DNA of 13,617 nucleotides from Actinobacteria bacterium 21-64-8. GTDB lineage: Bacteria; Actinomycetota; Acidimicrobiia; Acidimicrobiales; RAAP-2. The notes beneath the pieces were generated by a model. That model saw only the letters and a list, made by a program, of their open reading frames with translations. It did not search any database and had not been told where the DNA came from. Position numbers and translations under genes: made by a program. Where the stretch lies: contig NCBD01000033.1 of NCBI GenBank assembly GCA_002255315.1, forward strand, positions 1-13,617, in the 5' to 3' direction. Of the stretch, positions 6,374-13,031 are shown one piece after another; within the stretch, counting starts at the first letter, position 1; the number at the start of each line of letters is the position of its first letter.

Positions 6374-7936
6374 ATGGCTGAACTTCTTCGCACGAGTGCG
6401 CACGAACGTCCCAACGACGTCGCGATTCGTGACGAATACGGCGCACTCACATGGCGTACCTTCAATGACCACGTGAATGAACTGATTCACTTTCTACGTC
6501 GTGTCAACGTTAGACAGGGCGACACTATTGCAATCTTGTCGAGGAACCGTCGCGAATTCCTCGAGGTCGCCACGGCGGCGACGCACGCCTCACTCATCTA
6601 CGTGCCAATGAATTGGCACTGGGTCAGTCGTGAACTGGCTTACGTACTTTCGGACGCGGACGTCAAGGCACTCTTCGTCGAGGATCGTTTCGCCGACGTC
6701 GCACGCGAGGCGCTCGACGATTCCGCTACGAGTCAGTGCGCCACGCGCGTCGTCTTTGGTGAACACGCGCGTGGATTTGACGCCTACGACGACCTCGTCC
6801 GCGGCGTCGCTCACGACGAACCCCGTGACCAGGCGAGCGGTGGCCCAATGTTTTATACCTCGGGCACCACCGGATTTCCCAAGGGAGTGCGCTCAAACTT
6901 CAACGCCACCGGCCAGTCTCTCGCGCGCGTGCAGAACCTCGCCGCCGCCGTCGCCACGGTGCTCAAGATTCCTCCACGAGGCGTGACGCTGCTCGACGGT
7001 CCGGCCTACCACTCGGCCCAGCTCGCGTTGTCGCTATATCCGCTGCTCGGTCTGGCCAGTTCCGTCGTGACCCGCGCGCACTTTGACGCGGCGAGCATGC
7101 TCGATCTCATCGACGACCACCAGGTCACGAACGTGCACCTGGTGCCGACACAGTTCATTCGACTCTTAAAACTCGACGACGAAGTACGCGCCCGCTTTGA
7201 CGGGTCCTCACTTGCTTCGGTCATTCACGGAGCTGCCCCCTGCCCGCCGTCGATCAAGCGCGCCATGCTCGAGTGGTGGGGCCCGGTCATTCTCGAGTAC
7301 TACGGTGGCACCGAAAGCGGCTTTCTCACCGTGGCCGACGGCCCGACGTGGCTCGCGCATCCCGGCACCGTGGGTCGCGTACTGGCTTCGAATGAACTTG
7401 TGCTTATGAACGATGACTACGGCGCCTGCGCACCGGGCGAGGTGGGACAGATCTACTTCAAGAGTCTGAGCGGGGGGGACTTTCGCTATCACAAGTCGCC
7501 CGACAAGACCGCTGCGGCGCACTTCGGCGAGGGTTTGGGCACCTTGGGCGACGTGGGCTACCTCGACGACGACGGCTACCTTTTCTTGAGCGACCGAAAG
7601 ATTGACATGATCATCAGCGGTGGCGTCAATATCTACCCCGCCGAAATCGAGGGCGTCCTTGTCACGCACCCGGCCGTCGCGGACGTGGCCGTCTTTGGTG
7701 TCCCCGACGACGAGATGGGTGAACAGGTGAAAGCTGCCGTGGAACTCGTCGAACCCTCGCTCGCGAGTGCCGAGCTCGCGAGCGAAATCCAGACTTTTGC
7801 GCGCGCGCAGCTCGCGAGTTTCAAGGTACCGCGCTCGATCGACTTTGTCGTCGAACTCCCCCGCCACCCCACCGGCAAGCTCTACAAACGACTCTTGCGC
7901 GATGCGTATTGGCCCGACGCCGAACGCCAGATTTAA
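6374..7936 (+). CDS. Acyl-CoA synthetase / AMP-dependent ligase
   Basis: A 520-residue class I adenylate-forming enzyme that activates a carboxylic acid to acyl-AMP and then to acyl-CoA. All core motifs are present. The phosphate-binding loop MFYTSGTTGFPKG spans residues 159-171. The substrate/adenine motif is YYGGTES (309-315), and the ATP-binding aspartate motif is GDVGYLDDDG (392-401). The hinge DRKIDMIISGGVNIYPAEIE is at 407-426, and the catalytic lysine motif PTGKLYK at 499-505 (K502). The hinge and the YYGGTES form resemble fatty-acid or cyclohexanecarboxylate-type CoA ligases, but the acid cannot be fixed from sequence. ATG at 6374 is chosen over GTG at 6359 because GAGGTGG sits about seven bases before it. 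It heads a rightward run with the DUF4232, aldolase and monooxygenase genes. Confidence 0.92.
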   Translation: MAELLRTSAHERPNDVAIRDEYGALTWRTFNDHVNELIHFLRRVNVRQGDTIAILSRNRREFLEVATAATHASLIYVPMNWHWVSRELAYVLSDADVKALFVEDRFADVAREALDDSATSQCATRVVFGEHARGFDAYDDLVRGVAHDEPRDQASGGPMFYTSGTTGFPKGVRSNFNATGQSLARVQNLAAAVATVLKIPPRGVTLLDGPAYHSAQLALSLYPLLGLASSVVTRAHFDAASMLDLIDDHQVTNVHLVPTQFIRLLKLDDEVRARFDGSSLASVIHGAAPCPPSIKRAMLEWWGPVILEYYGGTESGFLTVADGPTWLAHPGTVGRVLASNELVLMNDDYGACAPGEVGQIYFKSLSGGDFRYHKSPDKTAAAHFGEGLGTLGDVGYLDDDGYLFLSDRKIDMIISGGVNIYPAEIEGVLVTHPAVADVAVFGVPDDEMGEQVKAAVELVEPSLASAELASEIQTFARAQLASFKVPRSIDFVVELPRHPTGKLYKRLLRDAYWPDAERQI

Positions 7937-8021
7937 TGATGCTCAACGGCCCGTCGGGCGCCGGGCGCCGTAAGAAAGTCGCTCGACACGACAGGTACCT
8001 CGTAGACGCGAAAAGGAGACC

Positions 8022-8549
8022 ATGAACTCGCCTCGCCCGCAACTCGTGCGTGTGGTGGCCTTGACGACCGCGCTCGCGTACGCGCCGCTGTTAAGTGGCG
8101 CGTACGCGAGCGCGAGCGTGCACCAAACGCCCAACTGTAAGTCAATCCAGTTAACACTGAACCGTGGCCAACGCCACGTCGTCGCCGGCGCCACTTACAC
8201 CGCCCTCGTCATCACCAACGTCGGCACCACCTGTGCGATTTGGGGTGTGCCCGCCATCCAGCCGGTCAACGCCGCCCGTCGACCAATCGGCCCCTTCGCG
8301 CGCAATCTCTCCATGGGTGAGATGCCGCTTCGCCACGTGCTGGCGCGCGGCGGATCGGTCAGCGTCTCGTTTGGCGTCACGAAGACGACGAGCGTACCGT
8401 CGTCAACCTGTCACGCCGCTCGCGCGGCGGGCGTCGTCGTCACCCTCGGACCATTCTTCACGCGACGATTTCTCGCCATGCCTCTCTCGGTCTGCACCGC
8501 GAGTGCGTCGACCACGACGCGCCTGCTCGCCCCCGGCACGAAGGGCTAA
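8022..8549 (+). CDS. Secreted DUF4232 protein
   Basis: A 175-residue exported protein with a signal peptide: a short basic N-terminus, a hydrophobic core and a likely cleavage after AYA at residues 27-29. The mature part fits DUF4232 (PF14016), a beta-sandwich found on the surface of, or secreted by, actinobacteria. Its pattern shows as C39, then TALVITNVGTTCAIWGVP (about 60-77, C71), with two further cysteines near the C-terminus that could form disulfides. The family's function is unknown. There is no lipobox, so free secretion is more likely than a lipoprotein. AAGGAGA ends five bases before the ATG. A 46-base near-perfect hairpin lies within the signal-peptide codons (8069-8114). It sits 85 bases after the CoA ligase and 77 before the aldolase, and may be a bystander in the metabolic run. 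Confidence 0.78.
   Translation: MNSPRPQLVRVVALTTALAYAPLLSGAYASASVHQTPNCKSIQLTLNRGQRHVVAGATYTALVITNVGTTCAIWGVPAIQPVNAARRPIGPFARNLSMGEMPLRHVLARGGSVSVSFGVTKTTSVPSSTCHAARAAGVVVTLGPFFTRRFLAMPLSVCTASASTTTRLLAPGTKG
8069..8114. repeat. Long perfect hairpin inside signal-peptide coding sequence
   Basis: Arms 8069-8086 and 8097-8114 are exact reverse complements over 18 bases. A G-U pair (8087/8096) and a C-G pair (8088/8095) extend the stem to 20 pairs, closing on a six-base loop TGTTAA (8089-8094). The stem is GC-rich, holds a central CGTACG, and starts about 47 bases after the ATG. It covers codons 16-31, which encode ALAYAPLLSGAYASA. No U-run follows, so it does not look like a terminator. Confidence 0.85.
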
Positions 8550-8626
8550 GTCACGTCACGCCCACCAACTCGTGGCTGCTACGTTCGTCACTGAACACGA
8601 GTGCGTGACTGACGAAAGGTGTCCCG

Positions 8627-9388
8627 ATGGTGCCCATGCCTATGCCCCAACCACCGATTTTCCAAAGCCTCGCCGACGAGCGCCTCCACCGTAAGCAGCG
8701 ACTCGCCGCCGCCTTTCGACTCTTTTCCAAGTTTGGCTTCGACGAAGGGGTCGCTGGCCACATCACGGCTCGCGACCCCGAACTGATCGATCACTTCTGG
8801 GTCAACCCCTTTGGCATGCACTTTGGCCACGTGCGAGCGTCGGATCTGATACTCGTCAATGAACACGGCAAAGTCGTCGAAGGCAATCGCCCCGTGAACG
8901 CGGCCGCCTTCGCCATTCACTCCCAGGTACACGCCGCGCGCCCCGACGTCGTAGCCGCCGCACACGCACACTCGGTGTACGGCAAGTCGTGGTCGACGCT
9001 CGGTCGTCACCTCGACCCCATTACCCAAGACGTGTGCGCCTTCTTCGAAGACCACGCCGTCTTCGACGACTACACCGGCGTCGTGCTCGACACCGAAGAG
9101 GGCAAGCGCATCGCCCACGCCCTCGGCGACGCCAAAGCCATCATCTTGCGCAATCACGGGCTCTTGACGGTCGGTCACAGCGTAGAAGAGGCGGCGTGGT
9201 GGTTCATCACGATGGAGCGTTCGTGCCAGGCGCAACTGCTCGCTTCGGCGGCTGGCACACCGATTCACATCGAACCCGACATGGCGCGTCTCACGCGGGG
9301 CCAGGTGGGCTCGCACCTGGCGGGCTGGTTCAGTTTTCAACCACTCTTTGATCGCATCGTGCGCGAACAACCTGACCTCTTAGAGTAA
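8627..9388 (+). CDS. Class II aldolase/adducin-fold protein
   Basis: A 253-residue protein of the class II aldolase/adducin N-terminal family (PF00596). The zinc-binding histidines of the fold are in place: H113 and H115 in AAHAHSVYG, and H177 in LRNHGLLTVG. Family enzymes include fuculose- and ribulose-phosphate aldolases/epimerases and several decarboxylases. This subgroup, with the long N-terminal SLADERLHRKQRLAAAFRLF, is common in actinobacteria and proteobacteria and its substrate is mostly unassigned. The predicted catalytic acid is not obvious, so aldolase activity should not be assumed. AAAGG precedes the first ATG at good spacing, although two more Met codons follow within six residues. 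It is followed 62 bases later by the monooxygenase in the same direction. Confidence 0.88.
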   Translation: MVPMPMPQPPIFQSLADERLHRKQRLAAAFRLFSKFGFDEGVAGHITARDPELIDHFWVNPFGMHFGHVRASDLILVNEHGKVVEGNRPVNAAAFAIHSQVHAARPDVVAAAHAHSVYGKSWSTLGRHLDPITQDVCAFFEDHAVFDDYTGVVLDTEEGKRIAHALGDAKAIILRNHGLLTVGHSVEEAAWWFITMERSCQAQLLASAAGTPIHIEPDMARLTRGQVGSHLAGWFSFQPLFDRIVREQPDLLE

Positions 9389-9450
9389 GGACGCGGACGC
9401 ACCTCGGCGGGGTCGCTCTAGAGTCGGGTGAAACGTTCGAGGGGGAAATT

Positions 9451-10929
9451 GTGAAGGACGACCACACCGCGACGCACTTCGACGTCATCATCGTGGGCGC
9501 CGGTATCTCGGGCATCGACGCGGCGTACCACCTGCAGCGCGACTGTCCCGAACGAACGTTTCTCGTGATTGACGCACTCGAAAGCTTCGGTGGTACGTGG
9601 CTCACGCACAAGTACCCCGGCGCGCGTTCGGACACCGACCTCTACACCTTTGGCTACTCCTTTAAGCCCTGGACGGGAGACCCCATCGCGAAGGCGGAGC
9701 GCATTCGCGACTACATGGGCGAGGTCATCAGCGAGAACGCGCTCGATGAGCACATCAAGTATCGCCACCGCCTCGTCGAGGCGGCGTGGTCGAGTGACGA
9801 TCAGACCTGGACGCTGCGCGTGGACGACGAAGCACACGAACGACGCGTCGACTTGAGTTGTGAGTTCCTGTGGATGTGTCAGGGCTACTACCGCCACGAA
9901 GTGGGCTACACGCCTGACTGGCCCGGCCTCGCCGAGTTCGAGGGGCGCGTCGTCCACCCCCAAACGTGGCCCGATGATCTCGACCTCTCGGGCCAAGAGG
10001 TCCTCGTCATCGGTTCGGGTGCGACGGCGGCGACGTTACTGCCCGCGATCGCGGACACGTGCGCGCACGTCACGATGCTGCAGCGATCGCCGACCTACTT
10101 CTTTTCCGGTGAGAACCGCGACGAGCTGGCCGATCAACTGCGCGCGCTCGAGGTCAACGATGAGTGGATTCACGAGATCGTACGGCGCAATCGACTCGCA
10201 CAACTCAAACTCCTCACCGACATTTCACTCGCCGAACCCGAGTTCGCCGCGGCCGAGTTAATCAACTTGGTGCGCGCGGAACTGCCCGAGGGCTTCGACG
10301 TCGAGACGCACTTCACGCCGCGCTATCGACCCTGGCAACAGCGCATCGCCTACGTACCCGACGGCGACCTCTTTAAGGCCATCACCTCGGGAAAAGCGTC
10401 GGTCGTCACGGACGATATCGAACGCTTTAGCCGGTCGGGAATTACGTTGAAGTCGGGTGAACAACTACGTGCCGATGTCGTTATCACCGCGACCGGCTTC
10501 GAGTTGAGCGTGCTCGGTGACGTACATTTCACCATTGACGGCAACGAACTTGACCTGTCCGAGACGGTTACCTATCGCGGCATGATGTTCTCGGGCGTAC
10601 CCAATCTCTGCTGGATTTTTGGCTACTTTCGCGCGGCGTGGACCCTGCGGGCCGACCTGGTGTGCGGGTACATCGCTCGGATGCTCAACTACATGAGCGC
10701 CAATAATTTGCACCAAGTTGTGCCCACCTTGCGCGAAGAAGATCTGAGCGAGGCGCCGCTCGCCTGGATCAGCGAAGAGCAGTTCAACCCGAGTTACCTG
10801 CGACGTTCGATGCACTTGATGCCCAAACGACTCGCCAAACCCGAGTGGGGCCACACGCAGGACTACTGGCTCGAACGCGAGGTACTGCCAACCCTCGCGC
10901 CAAACGACGACTGCTTGCAATTTCGCTAG
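9451..10929 (+). CDS. EthA-like Baeyer-Villiger flavin monooxygenase
   Basis: A 492-residue FAD/NADPH monooxygenase very close in motif order and length to mycobacterial EthA (489 residues), the enzyme that oxidises ketones and activates ethionamide. The FAD-binding GxGxxG is VGAGISGI near residue 15. It is followed by GGTWLTHKYPGARSDTDLYT (the flavin-monooxygenase GGTW region). The Baeyer-Villiger fingerprint FxGxxxHxxxW is present as FEGRVVHPQTW. The NADPH-binding Rossmann motif is VIGSGATAATLLP, followed by HVTMLQRSPTYFFS. The C-terminal ATGFEL and WTLRADLVCGYI segments also match EthA. The start is GTG at 9451 with GAGGGGG upstream. The natural substrate is probably a ketone, giving an ester or lactone. 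With the upstream CoA ligase and aldolase it could form a ketone-degrading set; that is an inference. Confidence 0.9.
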   Translation: MKDDHTATHFDVIIVGAGISGIDAAYHLQRDCPERTFLVIDALESFGGTWLTHKYPGARSDTDLYTFGYSFKPWTGDPIAKAERIRDYMGEVISENALDEHIKYRHRLVEAAWSSDDQTWTLRVDDEAHERRVDLSCEFLWMCQGYYRHEVGYTPDWPGLAEFEGRVVHPQTWPDDLDLSGQEVLVIGSGATAATLLPAIADTCAHVTMLQRSPTYFFSGENRDELADQLRALEVNDEWIHEIVRRNRLAQLKLLTDISLAEPEFAAAELINLVRAELPEGFDVETHFTPRYRPWQQRIAYVPDGDLFKAITSGKASVVTDDIERFSRSGITLKSGEQLRADVVITATGFELSVLGDVHFTIDGNELDLSETVTYRGMMFSGVPNLCWIFGYFRAAWTLRADLVCGYIARMLNYMSANNLHQVVPTLREEDLSEAPLAWISEEQFNPSYLRRSMHLMPKRLAKPEWGHTQDYWLEREVLPTLAPNDDCLQFR

Positions 10930-10932
10930 AGC

Positions 10933-10947
10933 GTTGGCGACGCCAAC
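10933..10947 (+). terminator. Short hairpin after the monooxygenase gene, possible terminator
   Basis: GTTGGCG (10933-10939) and CGCCAAC (10941-10947) are reverse complements around one base, giving a six-pair stem with a three-base loop, four bases past the stop. There is no T-run, so intrinsic termination is doubtful. The rest of the gap to 11168 shows no gene, tRNA or other structure that I can support. Confidence 0.25.
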
Positions 10948-11168
10948 TCGGGTCAAGTGTCAAGAATTGCTCGCGATTGAACGAAGCGACCCACTAACGT
11001 CGAACGTACCTGGTGAACGGGCATAATCACAACACGCCCAGGGGATAGTCTCGCCGCCATCGCCACGTACGCCCCCGTTGACATCCGCAATCAAGGCAAC
11101 TACGAGTGCAAGATCTCGGACGCTCACTCCAGTACTTGAGCCCCAACGCACCACAACGGTGCTGCACC

Positions 11169-12257
11169 CTAATACTCTCGCAAGTTCGGTGGCGCTTCTT
11201 CAGTGATCCTTGGCGCGACGCGGCCACTCTCGAAGCCCTCGAACTTGTCCAGGGGGACCTCACTGTCGAGCGCCTCCCAGTACTCCGGGCGATCGTTTCG
11301 GATTCTCTGCCATGTTTCGCGCCATCGCTCGGGCGCGACTTCGCTGAGTGGACGTCGACCCCACGGCAGCGCGACGACCACGCAACAAATAAAGAGCGAC
11401 GCAAAAATAGCGAGAAGTTCGTATCGTTGAGGCAACGCCGATCTCGTCGCGCACACGGCAATCCCTACTATTTGAGCCAGTGTGATGAGGCCGTACGTGA
11501 CCTTGGCACGAGGTCGAGTTAGCCTCACGCGTAGGCCCGAAAACCCAATAATGATTGCCCCGGCGATGAAACTGGACGTCGCGCACGCCAAGAGTAGTGA
11601 CAGCGGATTCTTCGTCAGACTGACGGCGGCGTCAAAACTTATGACGACTCCGGGCGCAAGCACCAGTGCCGTAATCACTGAGAGCAATTGATTTAAGTTC
11701 TCTCGTTGACTCGCTTCCGCGTCGCTTTTGTCCACCAGACTTGAAGTCGTCATTTCAGCGAGCAGACCATACGCTCCCGCCACTCGTTCACGAAGTTGCG
11801 CACTCAGCTCCTTCAGACTCGAGAATTCTGAACTCGCACGACTAATCTGTCCCACTTCATAGCGCAACGACGAAAGACGCAATCGACTTAACTGTGCGTG
11901 CAAACGGTGCGTTTTGTTATCGGGATCGGCGAAGGCAAATTGACCGCGAACTTCCCACAAATCTAGGTCTGAATCAAGTGCCTCCATAGCGATCTTCAAC
12001 GCAGTCTGACGGACCTGACCAAGTTCTCGTCCATCGAGTAGTTCATGCCAGCAGTCGTCATCGTCGACATGTCGCACAACAACGCGATGTTCAAACTCAA
12101 AACACGGTAGGTAGGAAACGTACGTCGACACCCCAGGTTGAAACGTGACGCACGCCACCGCGAGTGTTTTTCCGAGTGACCGGCTCTTCGCCAGGGAGGG
12201 TACGTCAACCGACTTACGAAATCCGAACGATACTAAATCCTGACACGGCGATTTCAT
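11169..12257 (-). CDS. Hypothetical membrane protein, CorA-like architecture
   Basis: A 362-residue protein I cannot assign to a named family. The start is ATG at 12257, supported by GGAGGAGG four bases upstream; the open frame continues further upstream but that extension is non-coding-like. The N-terminal soluble part (about 1-110) includes an acidic DDDD patch. It is followed by a long charged helical stretch, likely coiled coil (about 115-185), then four hydrophobic helices (about 191-210, 217-242, 254-272, 279-300) and a charged C-terminal tail. The segment ENLNQLLSVITALVLAPGVV resembles the start of the CorA/ZntB pore helix, but the GMN signature that should follow is absent (ISFDAAVS). 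CorA also has only two helices. A CorA-related, non-canonical transporter or sensor is possible. It lies downstream of nrdJ, separated by a strong terminator. Confidence 0.65.
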   Translation of the reverse strand: MKSPCQDLVSFGFRKSVDVPSLAKSRSLGKTLAVACVTFQPGVSTYVSYLPCFEFEHRVVVRHVDDDDCWHELLDGRELGQVRQTALKIAMEALDSDLDLWEVRGQFAFADPDNKTHRLHAQLSRLRLSSLRYEVGQISRASSEFSSLKELSAQLRERVAGAYGLLAEMTTSSLVDKSDAEASQRENLNQLLSVITALVLAPGVVISFDAAVSLTKNPLSLLLACATSSFIAGAIIIGFSGLRVRLTRPRAKVTYGLITLAQIVGIAVCATRSALPQRYELLAIFASLFICCVVVALPWGRRPLSEVAPERWRETWQRIRNDRPEYWEALDSEVPLDKFEGFESGRVAPRITEEAPPNLREY

Positions 12258-12368
12258 CAATCCTCCTCCGTGTTGTTGAGCGCGCAATCTCTCTGGTCCT
12301 TGACCATCGCCGTTTTCTCCATAGGGCGACCCTAGCCAAGAGTGCCGCGTTAATGAATCGGCCCGCAC

Positions 12369-12402
12369 GTGAGGAGTGGGGCCCGAAGGCCCCACTCCTC
12401 AC
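12369..12402 (-). terminator. Strong intrinsic hairpin terminator after nrdJ
   Basis: A perfect 15-pair stem (12369-12383 with 12388-12402) closes on a four-base loop. On the minus strand this reads C-TTCG-G, the extra-stable UUCG tetraloop. It lies 19 bases past the stop codon of the leftward nrdJ tail. On the minus strand no long T-run follows, so termination may be partial or may work mainly as a 3' stabiliser. It separates nrdJ from the membrane-protein gene. Confidence 0.75.
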
Positions 12403-12421
12403 GACTCCAACGGGGTCGTCG

Positions 12422-12592
12422 TTAACTGCACCCACTCGTCGCGCCGCAGCTCGAACAGACGTAACACGAGCCCGCGCGCTGCATCGAGTTACCGCACTGA
12501 AAGCACATCGGCGCGTCCAGTTGCGCGGGGCGTTCAATCGTCGCGGGCGCACTGACCACTACGGGTGGGTCGGTGAGCTCCACCACTGGCGC
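12422..12592 (-). CDS. nrdJ: C-terminal zinc-ribbon fragment of B12-dependent ribonucleotide reductase NrdJ
   Basis: The last 56 residues of a leftward gene. The final 30 residues contain a cysteine-rich ribbon, MCFQCGNSMQRAGSCYVC then SSCGATSGCS and stop. This is the characteristic C-terminus of class II, adenosylcobalamin-dependent ribonucleotide reductases, which make deoxynucleotides independently of oxygen. The preceding Pro/Val-rich linker also suits the family. The TAA is at 12424-12422. Upstream, the frame hits TGA codons (12593-12595, 12605-12607, 12611-12613), and nothing in any frame to the right resembles the roughly 700-900 residues of reductase that should be there. The gene is therefore cut at about 12590. 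The tail looks intact and is followed by a strong terminator, so the loss reflects a join rather than decay. Confidence 0.85.
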   Translation of the reverse strand, partial: APVVELTDPPVVVSAPATIERPAQLDAPMCFQCGNSMQRAGSCYVCSSCGATSGCS

Positions 12593-12600
12593 TCAGGCAC
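12585..12600. other. Probable contig join or recombination breakpoint
   Basis: On the left the leftward nrdJ frame ends abruptly. On the right a rightward frame with no convincing start begins. Both genes lack their 5' ends exactly here, facing one another, which a normal intergenic region would not produce. No repeat, attachment site or transposon end is visible at the point. The exact base is uncertain by about 20-30 bases. Confidence 0.65.
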
Positions 12601-12998
12601 GCGCTCAGCTTCAGGCGGCTCACCTAGACCTTCAGCAAGGCGAAATGCTGCTCGCACAGCGCAATGCCGATGGCGCGACGCGCGCCTTCTCGGCAGCTCT
12701 CAGTATCTCTTCCCGAATTCGGGTACTCATGCGGGCGGCACAGACGCTCAAGATTGACGCTTTCTCCTCAAGCACATCTTCAGAGTCTGGTGCGACGGGC
12801 GCCAGCACCGCGACGACCACACCCTCCGACGCACGCACCGGTGCGGCGGCGTCAAGCACGAGCGAGACCTCTGCCCGCCAAAACAAAACGGGACAAGCCT
12901 CAGGGACGCTTGGGTCGATACCAATCCAGCTTGGCGTACCCACGCTACCAATGAGCGGCAACGACAGCCGGGGGCAGGACGCTCGCGCGGGACGCTAG
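12591..12998 (+). CDS. C-terminal fragment of helical-repeat, Ser/Thr-rich protein (5' end missing)
   Basis: An open rightward frame of about 135 residues ending at TAG 12996-12998. The first part, AQARAQLQAAHLDLQQGEML onwards, is amphipathic and TPR-like, consisting of helix pairs up to about LMRAAQTLKI. It is followed by a long low-complexity Ser/Thr/Ala-rich stretch and a hydrophobic-polar end. The frame stays open back to 12501, with a possible GTG at 12573, but the residues before about 12590 look like antisense to the nrdJ tail. The true start is therefore probably lost at the join. Helical repeat plus Ser/Thr tail is a style seen in surface or periplasmic proteins of Patescibacteria (for example near DUF5667 domains); this assignment is weak. 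It is convergent with the dehydrogenase. Confidence 0.45.
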   Translation, partial: AQARAQLQAAHLDLQQGEMLLAQRNADGATRAFSAALSISSRIRVLMRAAQTLKIDAFSSSTSSESGATGASTATTTPSDARTGAAASSTSETSARQNKTGQASGTLGSIPIQLGVPTLPMSGNDSRGQDARAGR

Positions 12999-13031
12999 CG
13001 GTCCGCAGCGGGCGGCTTTCGTGCCCGAAGC

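Noticed and set aside
7208..7867. Leftward open frame inside the acyl-CoA synthetase gene
   Set aside because: It is antisense to the conserved ATP-binding and hinge motifs and has no features of its own.
7946..7971. GC-rich imperfect inverted repeat after the acyl-CoA synthetase as a terminator
   Set aside because: Pairing is interrupted and no T-run follows; it is not distinguishable from GC-rich background.
8588..9370. Long leftward open frame opposite the class II aldolase gene
   Set aside because: It is a GC-driven shadow; the plus strand has the zinc-ligand motifs and a proper ribosome-binding site.
10930..11168. Possible small gene or RNA in the gap after the monooxygenase
   Set aside because: No start with a ribosome-binding site, no tRNA-like fold and no protein-like frame; only a weak hairpin at 10933-10947.
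12632..12961. Leftward open frame in the same phase as the nrdJ tail, considered as the missing upstream part of NrdJ
   Set aside because: It is separated from the tail by several TGA codons and shows no reductase motifs; the opposite strand has a better protein-like sequence.
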